Below are positions 36,976 through 47,109 of a DNA stretch of 64,000 nucleotides, piece by piece. The stretch comes from Flammeovirga sp. SJP92 (GTDB lineage Bacteria; Bacteroidota; Bacteroidia; Cytophagales; Flammeovirgaceae). Position numbers and translations under genes: made by a program. The stretch spans positions 186,001-250,000 of the forward strand of contig NZ_LQAQ01000015.1 of NCBI RefSeq assembly GCF_001583495.1. The letters are read 5' to 3'. Within the stretch, counting starts at the first letter, position 1, and the number at the start of each line of letters is the position of its first letter. The notes under the pieces are model-generated. The model was not told the DNA's origin, searched no databases, and saw only the letters and a list, made by a program, of their open reading frames with translations.

Positions 36976-38082
36976 ATGAAATTAATAACTTTAAAAAAGA
37001 ACCTTCTCTTTTTAGGATTACTACTTATTTCCTCTACATATTCCTTCGCACAAGAAAAACTGACAATGGAATGGTGGAACGGATTAGATCAGTACTGGAA
37101 GGGAATTTTCATGTCGCAAATTATGTGGCAAGAAGATGACATGAATGAAGAAGGGCTTCTAAGGATTCAGAATTTAACAGCAATTAACGCTTCTGGTTAT
37201 GATGATTTTGGAGATGAAAGAATTATCACAAAACTCGACCCCATTGCAACTCTGACACTTCTTGAAGATGTTGATATTTCTTACACAAGAGTAAAAGATC
37301 TTACTCCTCTAAAAAATATGCACCATCTTAAAAGACTGAACCTAGCTTACACTAGAGTAAATGACCTTTCACCACTTGACCACTCTACTACAATCCATGA
37401 GATATTCTTATCAGGTACTAGAGTAAAGAGTTTAGCACCATTGGCAAATATTCCACTTCAAACTTTGGATCTTTTCCAGAATAAAGCCTTTGAAGATTGG
37501 GTATCACTTTCTGCCTTTGAATCTATGTCATATTTATCATTGGATGAAACTAGAGTCAATGATTTATCATTCCTCAGTTCATTAAAGAACTTGAAGGAAT
37601 TAAAATTGTCTTACACAGCTGTTGAGGACTTAACCCCCCTATCAAAAATTAAAGGTCTAACGTTACTTCAGATTCAAAAAACGAAAGTAACTGACTTAAA
37701 CGCTATTAAGAAGTTAAAAAAACTAGAGCACCTCAATATCAGCAACACCGAGATTGAGGAAATTTCGGCTTTGAAAAAATTAAAAAACCTACATACATTC
37801 TACTTCTCTGATAGTAAAGTGACTGACATTGAGGTATTGGCTAAAACAGTTGGTTTAAATGAGCTTACATTCTCTAATACTCCTGTCACAGATCTTAGTC
37901 CATTGATTGAATTACCTTCTTTGAGTATTTTGATTATTACAGGATCTCAAGTAGCGGACGTAAAGCCAATGGAACAAGTGAAGCCACTCACTATAATGTA
38001 CTTCAGAGACTCTCAAGTGAGTCCGGAGAATGTAGAAGCTTTCAAAAAGGCTAGACCTGAAGTTGAAACTGATTTCTTCTAA
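36976..38082 (+). CDS. Secreted leucine-rich-repeat protein
   Basis: 368 residues. Signal peptide about 1-25 (STYSFAQ). From about 85 to 350 there are about 11 repeats of 21-23 residues with the internalin-type pattern LxxLxLSxTxVxDLxPLxxL, such as LKELKLSYTAVEDLTPLSKI and LNELTFSNTPVTDLSPLIEL. Such curved solenoids bind proteins or glycans. No anchoring signal or T9SS C-terminal domain is visible. The neighbouring small LRR-like gene could be related. It is followed by a hairpin with a long loop. Confidence 0.88.
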   Translation: MKLITLKKNLLFLGLLLISSTYSFAQEKLTMEWWNGLDQYWKGIFMSQIMWQEDDMNEEGLLRIQNLTAINASGYDDFGDERIITKLDPIATLTLLEDVDISYTRVKDLTPLKNMHHLKRLNLAYTRVNDLSPLDHSTTIHEIFLSGTRVKSLAPLANIPLQTLDLFQNKAFEDWVSLSAFESMSYLSLDETRVNDLSFLSSLKNLKELKLSYTAVEDLTPLSKIKGLTLLQIQKTKVTDLNAIKKLKKLEHLNISNTEIEEISALKKLKNLHTFYFSDSKVTDIEVLAKTVGLNELTFSNTPVTDLSPLIELPSLSILIITGSQVADVKPMEQVKPLTIMYFRDSQVSPENVEAFKKARPEVETDFF

Positions 38083-38114
38083 AGGATTTCAAACGCTTGT
38101 AAAAGAGATATAAT

Positions 38115-38199
38115 AAAAGTCTTATTTCATCTTTATATCACATATCCTTAATATTTTATTGATGGTAATTTGGTAATAGATAGAAATAAGACTTTTTTT
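38115..38199 (+). terminator. Terminator with 14-bp arms and a 54-base loop before the PurF-type gene
   Basis: Arms AAAAGTCTTATTTC (38115-38128) and its exact complement (38183-38196) followed by TTT. The loop is unusually long. A possible promoter for the next gene overlaps it: TTTG at 38169-38172, 20 bases, then TTTTTTTG at 38193-38200. Confidence 0.55.
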
Positions 38200-38230
38200 G
38201 CAGTGGATTTAATTTAACCTCTATACTCCA

Positions 38231-40117
38231 GTGAGTGAAGTCATAAAACACGAGTGTGGCATTGCAATGCTACGACTTAGGAAGCCGCTGTCTTATTTCA
38301 TTGAGAAATATGGCACTCCGACATATGCTATCAGCAAGATGTACCTATTGATGGAAAAGCAGCGCAACCGTGGTCAAGATGGTGCCGGTATTGCGAGTAT
38401 CAAACTCAATATGAAGCCAGGCAATCCATTTATTGACAGAGCTCGGTCGATTGAAGCTGATCCTATCAATGACATCTTTAAAAAGGTAGGAAAGAAACTG
38501 AACAAGATAAGCAAAGACACTTCAAAGTATCTTGATGCAGATTATTTAAGAGAAAACATTCCTTACATGGGCGATGTTTACATGGGACACCTCCGCTATG
38601 GTACTCATGGTAAAAACACTATTGGACATTGCCACCCTTTCATGCGTAACAACAACTGGAGAAGCAGACAGTTAATCATGGCTGGAAACTTCAACATGAC
38701 CAATGTAGACGAGTTATTCGACAAATTGGTGACTTTAGGACAACACCCTAAGGAAAATGTTGATACGGTAACTGTAATGGAAAAAATTGGTCATTTCCTT
38801 GACCTTGAAGTTCAAGACTTATTTCAACAATACAAAGAACAAGGCTTAGATAATATTGCCATTTCTGAACGTATTGAAAAAGAACTTGATCTTTCAAAAG
38901 TGCTTTCTCGTTCATGTAAAGATTTTGATGGTGGTTATGCTATCATGGGTCTTACAGGTCATGGTGCTGGTTTTGTTGCAAGAGACGTCAATGGTATCCG
39001 TCCAGCGTACTATTATGCTGATGATGAAATTGTTGTTGTCGCTTCAGAAAAAACAGCGATCAAGACGGCATTTAATGCTGAATATGATAAAATCAAAGAG
39101 ATCGGTCCTGGTAATGCTTTGATCATCGACAAGGATGCCAACTACAAAGAAGTAGAGTACTTAACTCCAAAAGAAAAGCTTTCTTGTAGTTTCGAAAGAA
39201 TCTACTTCTCAAGAGGTACTGACCCCGCGATCTACAGCGAAAGAAAGAAACTTGGTGAGCTATTAGTTCCAAAAGTGCTTGAAACGTTGAACTATGATCT
39301 TGAAAATACAGTGTTCTCATACATTCCAAATACTGCAGAAACTGCTTTCCTTGGAATGATGGCTGGTATTGATAAGTACTTAGTGAAGAAACGTTTGGAA
39401 GCAGTAGAAAAAGGTGTTTCTGGAGAAGAGTTAGAACAATTGATGACTTTCAGACCTCGTCAAGAGAAATTAGTAATCAAAGACGTCAAAGCACGTACTT
39501 TCATTGCTGATGATACGATGAGAGATGATATGGTTGCTCACGTATACGATACTACGTACGAAGTAATCAAAAAGAAAGTAGATACTCTTGTGGTATTGGA
39601 TGACTCAATTGTACGTGGTACTACACTTGAAAAGTCTATCATCAACATGTTAGACCGTTTGGAACCAAAACGTATCATTGTTGTTTCTTCAGCCCCTCAA
39701 ATCAGATACCCTGACTGTTACGGCATCAACATGTCGAAAATGAAGGAATTCGTTGCTTTCAGAGCAATGGTGAACTTGATGAAAAAAACAGGCAAGGAAG
39801 ATTTATTGGACGAGATTTACTACCGTTCTAAATCAATCTTACGTGCTGAAGATTTTGAAACAAACCATGTTCAGTCGCTTTATAATAACTTTACAGATGA
39901 TGAAATCAGCGAGGAAATTGCAAACATCATCAAGTTAGATCATATTAAGGCAGACGTAGAGGTAATCTACCAATCTGTAGAAAACTTAAACAAAGCTTGT
40001 CCTAATCATTTAGGTGATTGGTACTTCACTGGAAACTTCCCAACAAAAGGAGGTATGAGAGTTGTACACAAAGCTTTTGTAAATTATATGGAAGGAAAAG
40101 AAGTTAGAGCTTACTAA
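38231..40117 (+). CDS. purF: Long amidophosphoribosyltransferase (PurF-type)
   Basis: 628 residues, about 120 longer than E. coli PurF. N-terminal Ntn-type glutaminase with C9 in KHECGIAML; the residue before Cys is Glu, as in self-processed PurF of Bacillus, so residues 1-8 may be a propeptide. RNRGQDGAGIAS and YMGHLRYGTHG follow. The C-terminal half has the PRPP loop DDSIVRGTT (457-465). It would make 5-phosphoribosylamine, first step of purine synthesis, but the length suggests the Bacteroidota long form whose exact role may differ. GTG start at 38231 is the first suitable codon; the leader is short. Ends with a strong terminator. Confidence 0.85.
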   Translation: MSEVIKHECGIAMLRLRKPLSYFIEKYGTPTYAISKMYLLMEKQRNRGQDGAGIASIKLNMKPGNPFIDRARSIEADPINDIFKKVGKKLNKISKDTSKYLDADYLRENIPYMGDVYMGHLRYGTHGKNTIGHCHPFMRNNNWRSRQLIMAGNFNMTNVDELFDKLVTLGQHPKENVDTVTVMEKIGHFLDLEVQDLFQQYKEQGLDNIAISERIEKELDLSKVLSRSCKDFDGGYAIMGLTGHGAGFVARDVNGIRPAYYYADDEIVVVASEKTAIKTAFNAEYDKIKEIGPGNALIIDKDANYKEVEYLTPKEKLSCSFERIYFSRGTDPAIYSERKKLGELLVPKVLETLNYDLENTVFSYIPNTAETAFLGMMAGIDKYLVKKRLEAVEKGVSGEELEQLMTFRPRQEKLVIKDVKARTFIADDTMRDDMVAHVYDTTYEVIKKKVDTLVVLDDSIVRGTTLEKSIINMLDRLEPKRIIVVSSAPQIRYPDCYGINMSKMKEFVAFRAMVNLMKKTGKEDLLDEIYYRSKSILRAEDFETNHVQSLYNNFTDDEISEEIANIIKLDHIKADVEVIYQSVENLNKACPNHLGDWYFTGNFPTKGGMRVVHKAFVNYMEGKEVRAY

Positions 40118-40138
40118 GCAAAACTTTTCTTCTCAACA

Positions 40139-40172
40139 AAAGGCTAGGATTGAAAGATCTTAGCCTTTTTGT
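40139..40172 (+). terminator. Terminator of the PurF-type gene
   Basis: Stem AAAGGCTAGGAT (40139-40150) / ATCTTAGCCTTT (40157-40168), 12 bp with one G-U pair, 6-base loop, followed by a T run that leads into the next gene's leader. Confidence 0.9.
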
Positions 40173-40187
40173 TTTTAATTTTAAACT

Positions 40188-40784
40188 ATGAAAGAAAGAA
40201 TACTACTCCCCTCATCAAGATATATTTTAGGATTTCAGAATAAAGAAGAAAGAATTATTCAGAGAGCCTACAATGACTTCTTCTATCCTATTTTAGAGGA
40301 AAAGGATATAGAAGATAAATATTTATTCCAGAGAGGCTTTTGTAAGGCTTTAACACTCACACTCTATGGAAGCTTGAATCAGGAAATAGAATTTAAAGAC
40401 ATTTTATTAAGTCATTTTCCAGAAAATACTGAAGAGTTTATTATTGAAGAAGTAGAAATTAAATTTAGAGATGAAGACCTTCTTTTGCTTCAACTTTATT
40501 TCAATCAAAAACTTTCTATTGAATCCATTGCAGCCCGTACTGATATTTCAAAAGAAGACGTTGAAAGCAGAGTCAATAAACTAAAAAGAATGTGGGGTCA
40601 GGATATGCCTTTGGAAGAGTATTTACTTCAAATAGAACAAAGACAATGGTTTAAAAGGCTTTCTAATAACCCCATTCCATTACCTCCAAAAGGGAAGAAA
40701 GGAAATCATCCACCTGTTACTATTGGGGAGATTAATAAAGTCGAAGAAACGATTTGGGATAAGATTAAAGGGTTCTTTTCATAA
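40188..40784 (+). CDS. HTH-like protein, unknown function
   Basis: 198 residues, no signal or membrane part. The middle (about 95-140) reads DEDLLLLQLYFNQKLSIESIAARTDISKEDVESRVNKLK (in pieces: LSIESIAART and DISKEDVESRVNKLKR), which has the spacing of a sigma region 4-like or LuxR-like helix-turn-helix. N-terminal and C-terminal parts are not recognised; the last 45 residues are rich in Pro/Lys/Gly then a helix. The gene begins 16 bases after the purF terminator and stands alone. A DNA-binding role is only a guess. Confidence 0.55.
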   Translation: MKERILLPSSRYILGFQNKEERIIQRAYNDFFYPILEEKDIEDKYLFQRGFCKALTLTLYGSLNQEIEFKDILLSHFPENTEEFIIEEVEIKFRDEDLLLLQLYFNQKLSIESIAARTDISKEDVESRVNKLKRMWGQDMPLEEYLLQIEQRQWFKRLSNNPIPLPPKGKKGNHPPVTIGEINKVEETIWDKIKGFFS

Positions 40785-40840
40785 TATTGGCCGGAAAGGC
40801 ATTTTCATCGAAGTTGTTAACATAAAATTTAAAGCATCAA

Positions 40841-40874
40841 AAAAGCCCATCAAAACTAAATCTGATGGGCTTTT
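40841..40874. terminator. Bidirectional terminator between the HTH-like gene and yidC
   Basis: Perfect 12-bp stem AAAAGCCCATCA (40841-40852) / TGATGGGCTTTT (40863-40874) with a 10-base loop between convergent genes. Confidence 0.9.
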
Positions 40875-40892
40875 CTTATCGCTAAAAGAGAA

Positions 40893-42701
40893 TTATTTAT
40901 TCTTCTTTTTATTTTCTTGTTGTGCCTTTTGCTGTGCTTTCATTGCCTCGTCTAAACGTGCAGCAAATCCGCCTGCTTTCTTATTGGCATTTTTCTTTTT
41001 ATTCTCTTCCATGACGGCACGAATCTTCTCTTCGTTTACAAATTTCTTAGAAGCAATTTGCTGAACGATCGTGATACAGTTCGACACGAAGTAGTAGTAC
41101 GTTAAACCAGCTGCGAAGCTGTTGAAGAAGAATAAGAAGAATACAGGTGAGATGTAAGATACCATCTGCATCTGAGGGTTTGACTGTACTTGTGACTGGT
41201 TTTGGAAGTAAGTGTAACCTAACATTGAAACCGCCCAAAGTAAAGTAAATAATGACACGTGATCACCATATGCAGGAATGCTGAATGGTAAATCTAAGAT
41301 TGAGTCATAAGTTGATAAATCATCTGCCCATAAGAACGATTGCCCTCTTAATTGCAAGGCATTAGGGAAGAAGTTATAAAGTGCTACGAAGAAAGGCATC
41401 TGAGCCAGCATAGGAATACAACCTGATAATGGGTTAGCTCCTACCTTTCTGTAAAGGCTCATTGTTTCTTGCTGAATCTTCATTTGGTCATCACCGTACT
41501 TCTCTTTTAACTCATCCATCTCTGGCTTCAACAAACGCATTTTCGCCATTGACTTGTAAGAGTTGAAAGTAAGTGGGTAAAGTACTGACTTCACCAATAC
41601 CACCATAATAAAGATGATCAATCCGTAACCTAACTCAAATTCTTCTAAGAATTCGAAGATTGGAATAAAGATGTATTTTGAAAGTGGAGTAGTCCAAGCC
41701 CAACCTAAGTATACGTTATCTTCAAAACCTGTAGTTACAGCCTCACAAACACGGTAATCGTTTGGTCCGAAGTAATATCTAAGGTTTGCTGCTTGAAGCG
41801 TATTTAAAGGAATTTGGAAAGCGATATCAACAGTCTTTACAATTTCAGTATTGTCTTCGTTGTAATCAGAGATAAGATTTGCTCTGTTGAACTGTTGATC
41901 TGTGATCAATGCAACGTTAAAGAATTTTTGCTTTGCAGATACCCACGCTAATGGTTCTTGAATTGCCTCTTCTTCTTTTGAAGTTGAAGTCATTGACAAG
42001 TAATCAAAGTCGTCCTTCTTCGTGAAGTAATTTACAGTAGTTTTCTGACGAGAAGTTTTCATGTCCTTCTCTACTGCTTTCATATCTTGATGCCACACAT
42101 AAGAGATATCTTGCCCTTGGATGAATGGCTGAACACCTGAAAGGTCCAAATCATAATCCACTACATAAGAATCTTCACCTTCTAAAGAGTATGTTCTCTT
42201 AATAAGAACATTTCCTTCAGCAGTTTTTGCAATCATTTCTACTTTATCACCAGCAATAGAAACGTTTGCAGTATATTTTAATGTATTGATATCAATTACC
42301 CCATATTGTGTAGGTATTTTCTCTTCAACTTTATAATGTGCTGGATCAACTAAATGTAAAGGTTGTTTGTCGTATGTTTGGTAAGTTTTTAACAATACAT
42401 CAGTAACGTGACCTCCTTTAGTATCAAAAGTGATCTTTACACTTTCATTTTCTATCGCAACTTCTTTAGATGTTCCGTTCATTACACTGCCGAACACACC
42501 AAATTTTTGCATTAATACTGAGTCACTTTCAACTTGAGCTGTTTGAAAAGTTTGATTTTCTGTTTGTCCTTCTACTACAGGTGCAGTAGTTTCTTGCGTC
42601 TGAGTAGGCTCTTCCAGCGGAGTTTCCGGCTGAAAGAAAAACATGTACCCTACTAATAGTGCGGATAACAACAGAAAACCTGTCGTTTGATTCTTATCCA
42701 T
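40893..42701 (-). CDS. yidC: Membrane protein insertase YidC
   Basis: 602 residues. N-terminal helix (about 5-23), a large periplasmic beta domain (about 65-345; TFDTKGGHVTDVLLKTY), then the insertase core with about five membrane helices (LGYGLIIFIMVVLVKSVLYPLTF, GCIPMLAQMPFFVALYNFFP split here) and a Lys-rich cytoplasmic tail (KAQQKAQQENKKKNK) that can bind ribosomes. It inserts inner-membrane proteins with or without Sec, including respiratory subunits. Usual length for Bacteroidota. A hairpin CATCAATA/TATTGATG lies in the leader (42723-42743). Confidence 0.96.
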   Translation of the reverse strand: MDKNQTTGFLLLSALLVGYMFFFQPETPLEEPTQTQETTAPVVEGQTENQTFQTAQVESDSVLMQKFGVFGSVMNGTSKEVAIENESVKITFDTKGGHVTDVLLKTYQTYDKQPLHLVDPAHYKVEEKIPTQYGVIDINTLKYTANVSIAGDKVEMIAKTAEGNVLIKRTYSLEGEDSYVVDYDLDLSGVQPFIQGQDISYVWHQDMKAVEKDMKTSRQKTTVNYFTKKDDFDYLSMTSTSKEEEAIQEPLAWVSAKQKFFNVALITDQQFNRANLISDYNEDNTEIVKTVDIAFQIPLNTLQAANLRYYFGPNDYRVCEAVTTGFEDNVYLGWAWTTPLSKYIFIPIFEFLEEFELGYGLIIFIMVVLVKSVLYPLTFNSYKSMAKMRLLKPEMDELKEKYGDDQMKIQQETMSLYRKVGANPLSGCIPMLAQMPFFVALYNFFPNALQLRGQSFLWADDLSTYDSILDLPFSIPAYGDHVSLFTLLWAVSMLGYTYFQNQSQVQSNPQMQMVSYISPVFFLFFFNSFAAGLTYYYFVSNCITIVQQIASKKFVNEEKIRAVMEENKKKNANKKAGGFAARLDEAMKAQQKAQQENKKKNK

Positions 42702-42773
42702 TTTACTCTTATTAATTTACGACATCAATAAATATTATTGATGATTTCGTTCTTTTTGTACTTAAAATGCGTG

Positions 42774-42781
42774 CAAAGTTA
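42774..42781 (-). promoter_or_regulatory. Putative -7 box of yidC
   Basis: TAACTTTG on the minus strand, a perfect -7 match; no good -33 box is seen at 19-20 bases. The leader would be about 66 bases and includes a small hairpin. Confidence 0.35.
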
Positions 42782-42835
42782 CGAATTTTATTGTCTTAAT
42801 CTTGAAAAAAGACAATAAAAGAATTATAAAAGCGA

Positions 42836-42865
42836 AAGCCCATAGATAATTATATCTATGGGCTT
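42836..42865 (-). terminator. Terminator of pyrG
   Basis: Stem AAGCCCATAGATA / TATCTATGGGCTT (13 bp) with a 4-base loop (42836-42848 and 42853-42865); on the minus strand followed by TTCGCTTTTAT. Confidence 0.8.
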
Positions 42866-42884
42866 ACTCTTAAATCAATTGTAA

Positions 42885-44543
<1,659 letters not shown>

Positions 44544-44559
44544 TCACATTTTGTTTGTG

Positions 44560-44591
44560 CAAAGCTAAAGGAGTTCTTCTCAATTAGCAAA
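44560..44591 (-). promoter_or_regulatory. Putative pyrG promoter
   Basis: Minus strand: TTTG (44591-44588), 20-base spacer, TAGCTTTG (44567-44560), both boxes fully matching the Bacteroidota consensus. Start of transcription near 44553 leaves a leader of about 22 bases. Confidence 0.65.
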
Positions 44592-44618
44592 TAAAGTATG
44601 TCAATGCTTGTAACTAGA

Positions 44619-45536
44619 TCAAAAAAGTGATCGTTGTTCTGTCTTTTCTCTAAGAATTGGGTAAATAATGTTGGGATCAAGTGACTTTTTCACCTGAGTT
44701 CCGATATAATGCCCCAACTCCGGACATAAAATATCTTCTGGTTGATGAGCAAAAAAGTAGACTTCTTGTAAACCTTGTCGTTTGAAAGATTGAATTCTTT
44801 TCATCCAATCATCCACTCTTGAAAAATCCGTCGTGTGCATTTCGTTACCAACAAACCTCACCATAATCGTAGGAGTTGTCACTCTCATATGAAGCACATC
44901 TCTTCTGCCAGCCACATCAGTAATGATCATTGCATAGCCTTTTGCTGTCAACAACTCAGATAGTTCATCCAACTTTTGCTCATCAGTGAACCATGAAGAA
45001 TGACGAAGCTCCAATGCTAACTTCATATCATCAGGAAAGGCTTCTATAAATTTCAGCAAAGGAAGTGATTCTTTGGTTGTGAAATCAGGTGGCATTTGTA
45101 ACCATGTATACCCTAACTTATCTTCAAACAACCGCATCTCTTCTGTAAATTCATAAATATCATTTTTACAGTGAAGTAATCTTTTTTTATGACTTACAGA
45201 CTGTAGAAATTTCGGATTGAATTTGAAAGAATCATGAACGGTAGACTTCCATTTGATCAAGGTATCAGATTTTGGAATCCCATAATGGGTGGAGTTTAGT
45301 TCTATGGTATCAAAATGCTGACTGTAATAATGTAAAAAGGTATTGGGTGGTGCTTTATCAGGATATATTTTCCCTTTCCATTCAGAACAAGACCAAGCAG
45401 GTGCTCCAATTCTGAAATTAAATAAATTGATAAAGTTTGGATGATTTCGAAGCATCATTTTAGAATAATGATCCTGCTCCGGAAGTTTAAAGTTGACTCC
45501 TGAGATATCTTTTAATCGTCCAAAATCCATACACAT
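44619..45536 (-). CDS. DUF72 family protein
   Basis: 305 residues, TIM-barrel-like DUF72 family (YecE type), function unknown. Typical parts: FRIGAPAWSCSEWKGKIYP, FDTIELNSTHYGIPKSDTLIKWKSTV (in pieces), FKFNPKFLQSVSH, WLQMPPDF, LALELRHSSWF and the late VYFFAHQPED. The first 35 residues look extra, so a shorter start at one of the two Met of SKMMLRNHPNF (residues 27-28) is possible. It follows the small exported protein gene by 11 bases and likely shares its transcript. Confidence 0.88.
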   Translation of the reverse strand: MCMDFGRLKDISGVNFKLPEQDHYSKMMLRNHPNFINLFNFRIGAPAWSCSEWKGKIYPDKAPPNTFLHYYSQHFDTIELNSTHYGIPKSDTLIKWKSTVHDSFKFNPKFLQSVSHKKRLLHCKNDIYEFTEEMRLFEDKLGYTWLQMPPDFTTKESLPLLKFIEAFPDDMKLALELRHSSWFTDEQKLDELSELLTAKGYAMIITDVAGRRDVLHMRVTTPTIMVRFVGNEMHTTDFSRVDDWMKRIQSFKRQGLQEVYFFAHQPEDILCPELGHYIGTQVKKSLDPNIIYPILREKTEQRSLF

Positions 45537-45547
45537 GTTCTTGTTTT

Positions 45548-46033
45548 TTAGTTCGACTGTCCCTCTTTAAAAGCCTCCATAGTTTTGTAATGGCACTTAT
45601 TGATAAGGTTATCAATTTGAGCTTGAAGTTTAGCATCTTCCTCTACATTTTTTGAGCGAAGTGCCAATAATACAAATTTATGAATTTCAGACTTATACTT
45701 AGAGGCCAAATCTAAAAATGGCAACTCAATCAAACTTTTATAAAGTGTAGTCTCTCTTCTAGAAAAGGAAATTTGACGAGCTGTCTCTAAAAGTGTAACA
45801 GTATAGGCTGGATATTCCCGCAATAATTGAGCGATATAGATATAATCATCAAAATTTACATTGCCAGTTTCAATATAGTATCGTAATTCAGATAACCCTC
45901 CAATATTCACATCACTGCTCATCATTATTTGCCTAAACTTTTCTTCTGCTTCAGTTTTGGACAAAGGTTCTTCTTGAGCGTATAAAGAGGTATTTAAAAG
46001 TAAAGCGATAAACAATAAAAAGAGGTGTTTCAT
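45548..46033 (-). CDS. Small exported helical protein, unknown function
   Basis: 161 residues with a clear signal peptide (about 1-19, ending SLYAQ). The mature part is acidic and helical (SKTEAEEKFRQIMMSSDVNIGGL, YIYIAQLLREYPAYTVTLLETARQ split) and resembles no family I recognise. Repeats are not evident. It is the first gene of a short unit with the DUF72 gene (11-base gap), though one is exported and the other is not. Real by signal peptide and length. Confidence 0.7.
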   Translation of the reverse strand: MKHLFLLFIALLLNTSLYAQEEPLSKTEAEEKFRQIMMSSDVNIGGLSELRYYIETGNVNFDDYIYIAQLLREYPAYTVTLLETARQISFSRRETTLYKSLIELPFLDLASKYKSEIHKFVLLALRSKNVEEDAKLQAQIDNLINKCHYKTMEAFKEGQSN

Positions 46034-46136
46034 TATATTTTAGTTGTATTTTAATCTTCTAGTATAAAGACAAAATAAAAGCTTGAGAAAATGAATGAGA
46101 AATTTTTAAAAGTACTTTAACATAAGTTAGAATAAA

Positions 46137-46601
46137 CTACGCAAAGGTTAAATATTTTTCCACATCAAGATAAGAAGAGAAATCCCAGACATCCATAAGA
46201 AAATAACAGACACTAAGCCAGATTGTTGAGGAAATCAAAATAGAAGACAATAGAGAAAGTTTTGATTCTTTCAACCGCAGGCCGATAAGAATATACGTTG
46301 GTACCCCAAGTAATACTGGAGCTAAGGTTACTGCACTCCAAAACCCGTACCGTCTCCAAAGGATAAGTACCTTTTTAAGGTTCTTGTTATAACCACCTTT
46401 CTTTTTTCTGACTAATAGATCACTTATTCTTTGTCCTAAAAAAATGGTAAGAATGGAAGACATAGATACGGCTGAAAGGTTCAATAAAAGCATTTGAAGG
46501 TAGTTGAACCCTATGATATTAGAGATAACGGCTCCTAAATAAACTTTCCAAAGGCTGAGACTAAAAACAGTCAGACAAATGAGTAATGTTGGTGTGAGCA
46601 T
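46137..46601 (-). CDS. Small inner-membrane protein, unknown function
   Basis: 154 residues with about four membrane helices (about 3-30, 32-55, 85-107, 118-138), separated by a basic loop VRKKKGGYNKNLKKV. The stretch RRYGFWSAVTLAPVLLGVPTYILIGL resembles a helix pair (in pieces: GFWSAVTLAP, VLLGVPTYILIGL) of DedA-like or small export proteins, but I would not name it. It lies downstream of gldC, separated by a terminator hairpin, so may still be read through. Confidence 0.6.
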   Translation of the reverse strand: MLTPTLLICLTVFSLSLWKVYLGAVISNIIGFNYLQMLLLNLSAVSMSSILTIFLGQRISDLLVRKKKGGYNKNLKKVLILWRRYGFWSAVTLAPVLLGVPTYILIGLRLKESKLSLLSSILISSTIWLSVCYFLMDVWDFSSYLDVEKYLTFA

Positions 46602-46623
46602 TTAAACTAATGGGCTAGAAATG

Positions 46624-46660
46624 AAAAAAAGACAATCAATATTGCAATCAATTGTCTTCT
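46624..46660 (-). terminator. Terminator of gldC
   Basis: Minus-strand stem AAGACAAT / ATTGTCTT (8 bp; 46658-46651 and 46636-46629) with a 14-base loop, followed by a T run. Confidence 0.7.
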
Positions 46661-46671
46661 TTGTATTGAGA

Positions 46672-47013
46672 TTACTCTCCTTTATTTTTTGTTTCATGCA
46701 CATGATCAGACAAACGCTTGCACATTGCATGAATTTCCTGAGCCATTTTCTCATCTCCAGTAGCATTGAAAATGTTTTGAGCAATCCCTCCCATGGTATC
46801 AATGTAGAAGAATTTCATCTCGTCAACTGTCATTTCTTTGCCCCAAAGACCAATTCGTAAAGTTTCTTTACGTTCATGATCCCATATATTTAAATCAAAA
46901 GCACGCGTTTCTTGAAGTCCCGCTTGATCAGAATCGTCTGCTTTCCAGAAAATTTTCTCTGGAACGTTGTTTTCATCCAATTCTACCTTTACTCTGATGT
47001 TAGACTCTTTCAT
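46672..47013 (-). CDS. gldC: Gliding motility protein GldC
   Basis: 113-residue cytoplasmic protein. VELDENNVPEKIFWKADDSD, then ETRAFDLNIWDHERKETLRI and LWGKEMTVDEMKFFYIDTMGGIAQ are in good agreement with GldC of gliding Bacteroidota, a protein that supports gliding motility. gldB, its common neighbour, is not adjacent. The following gene is a small membrane protein past the terminator. It supports a gliding, T9SS-bearing lifestyle. Confidence 0.85.
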   Translation of the reverse strand: MKESNIRVKVELDENNVPEKIFWKADDSDQAGLQETRAFDLNIWDHERKETLRIGLWGKEMTVDEMKFFYIDTMGGIAQNIFNATGDEKMAQEIHAMCKRLSDHVHETKNKGE

Positions 47014-47109
47014 TATTAAAAAATATAACTTAAAGTGATTTTTATTATCCTACAAAGTTGCATATTTTCATGGACAATTTGTAATATTTTTCATGAATTC
47101 AGACTAATT

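Noticed and set aside
42786-42820. 12-bp hairpin TTTTATTGTCTT / AAGACAATAAAA upstream of yidC
   Set aside because: Perfect stem, but no T run on either strand and it lies upstream of the yidC start; I could not assign a role and the pyrG terminator at 42836-42865 is the better candidate.
47035-47109. Earlier start of the ABM-domain gene
   Set aside because: The added 25 residues do not fit the domain; the domain starts at the ATG at 47110.
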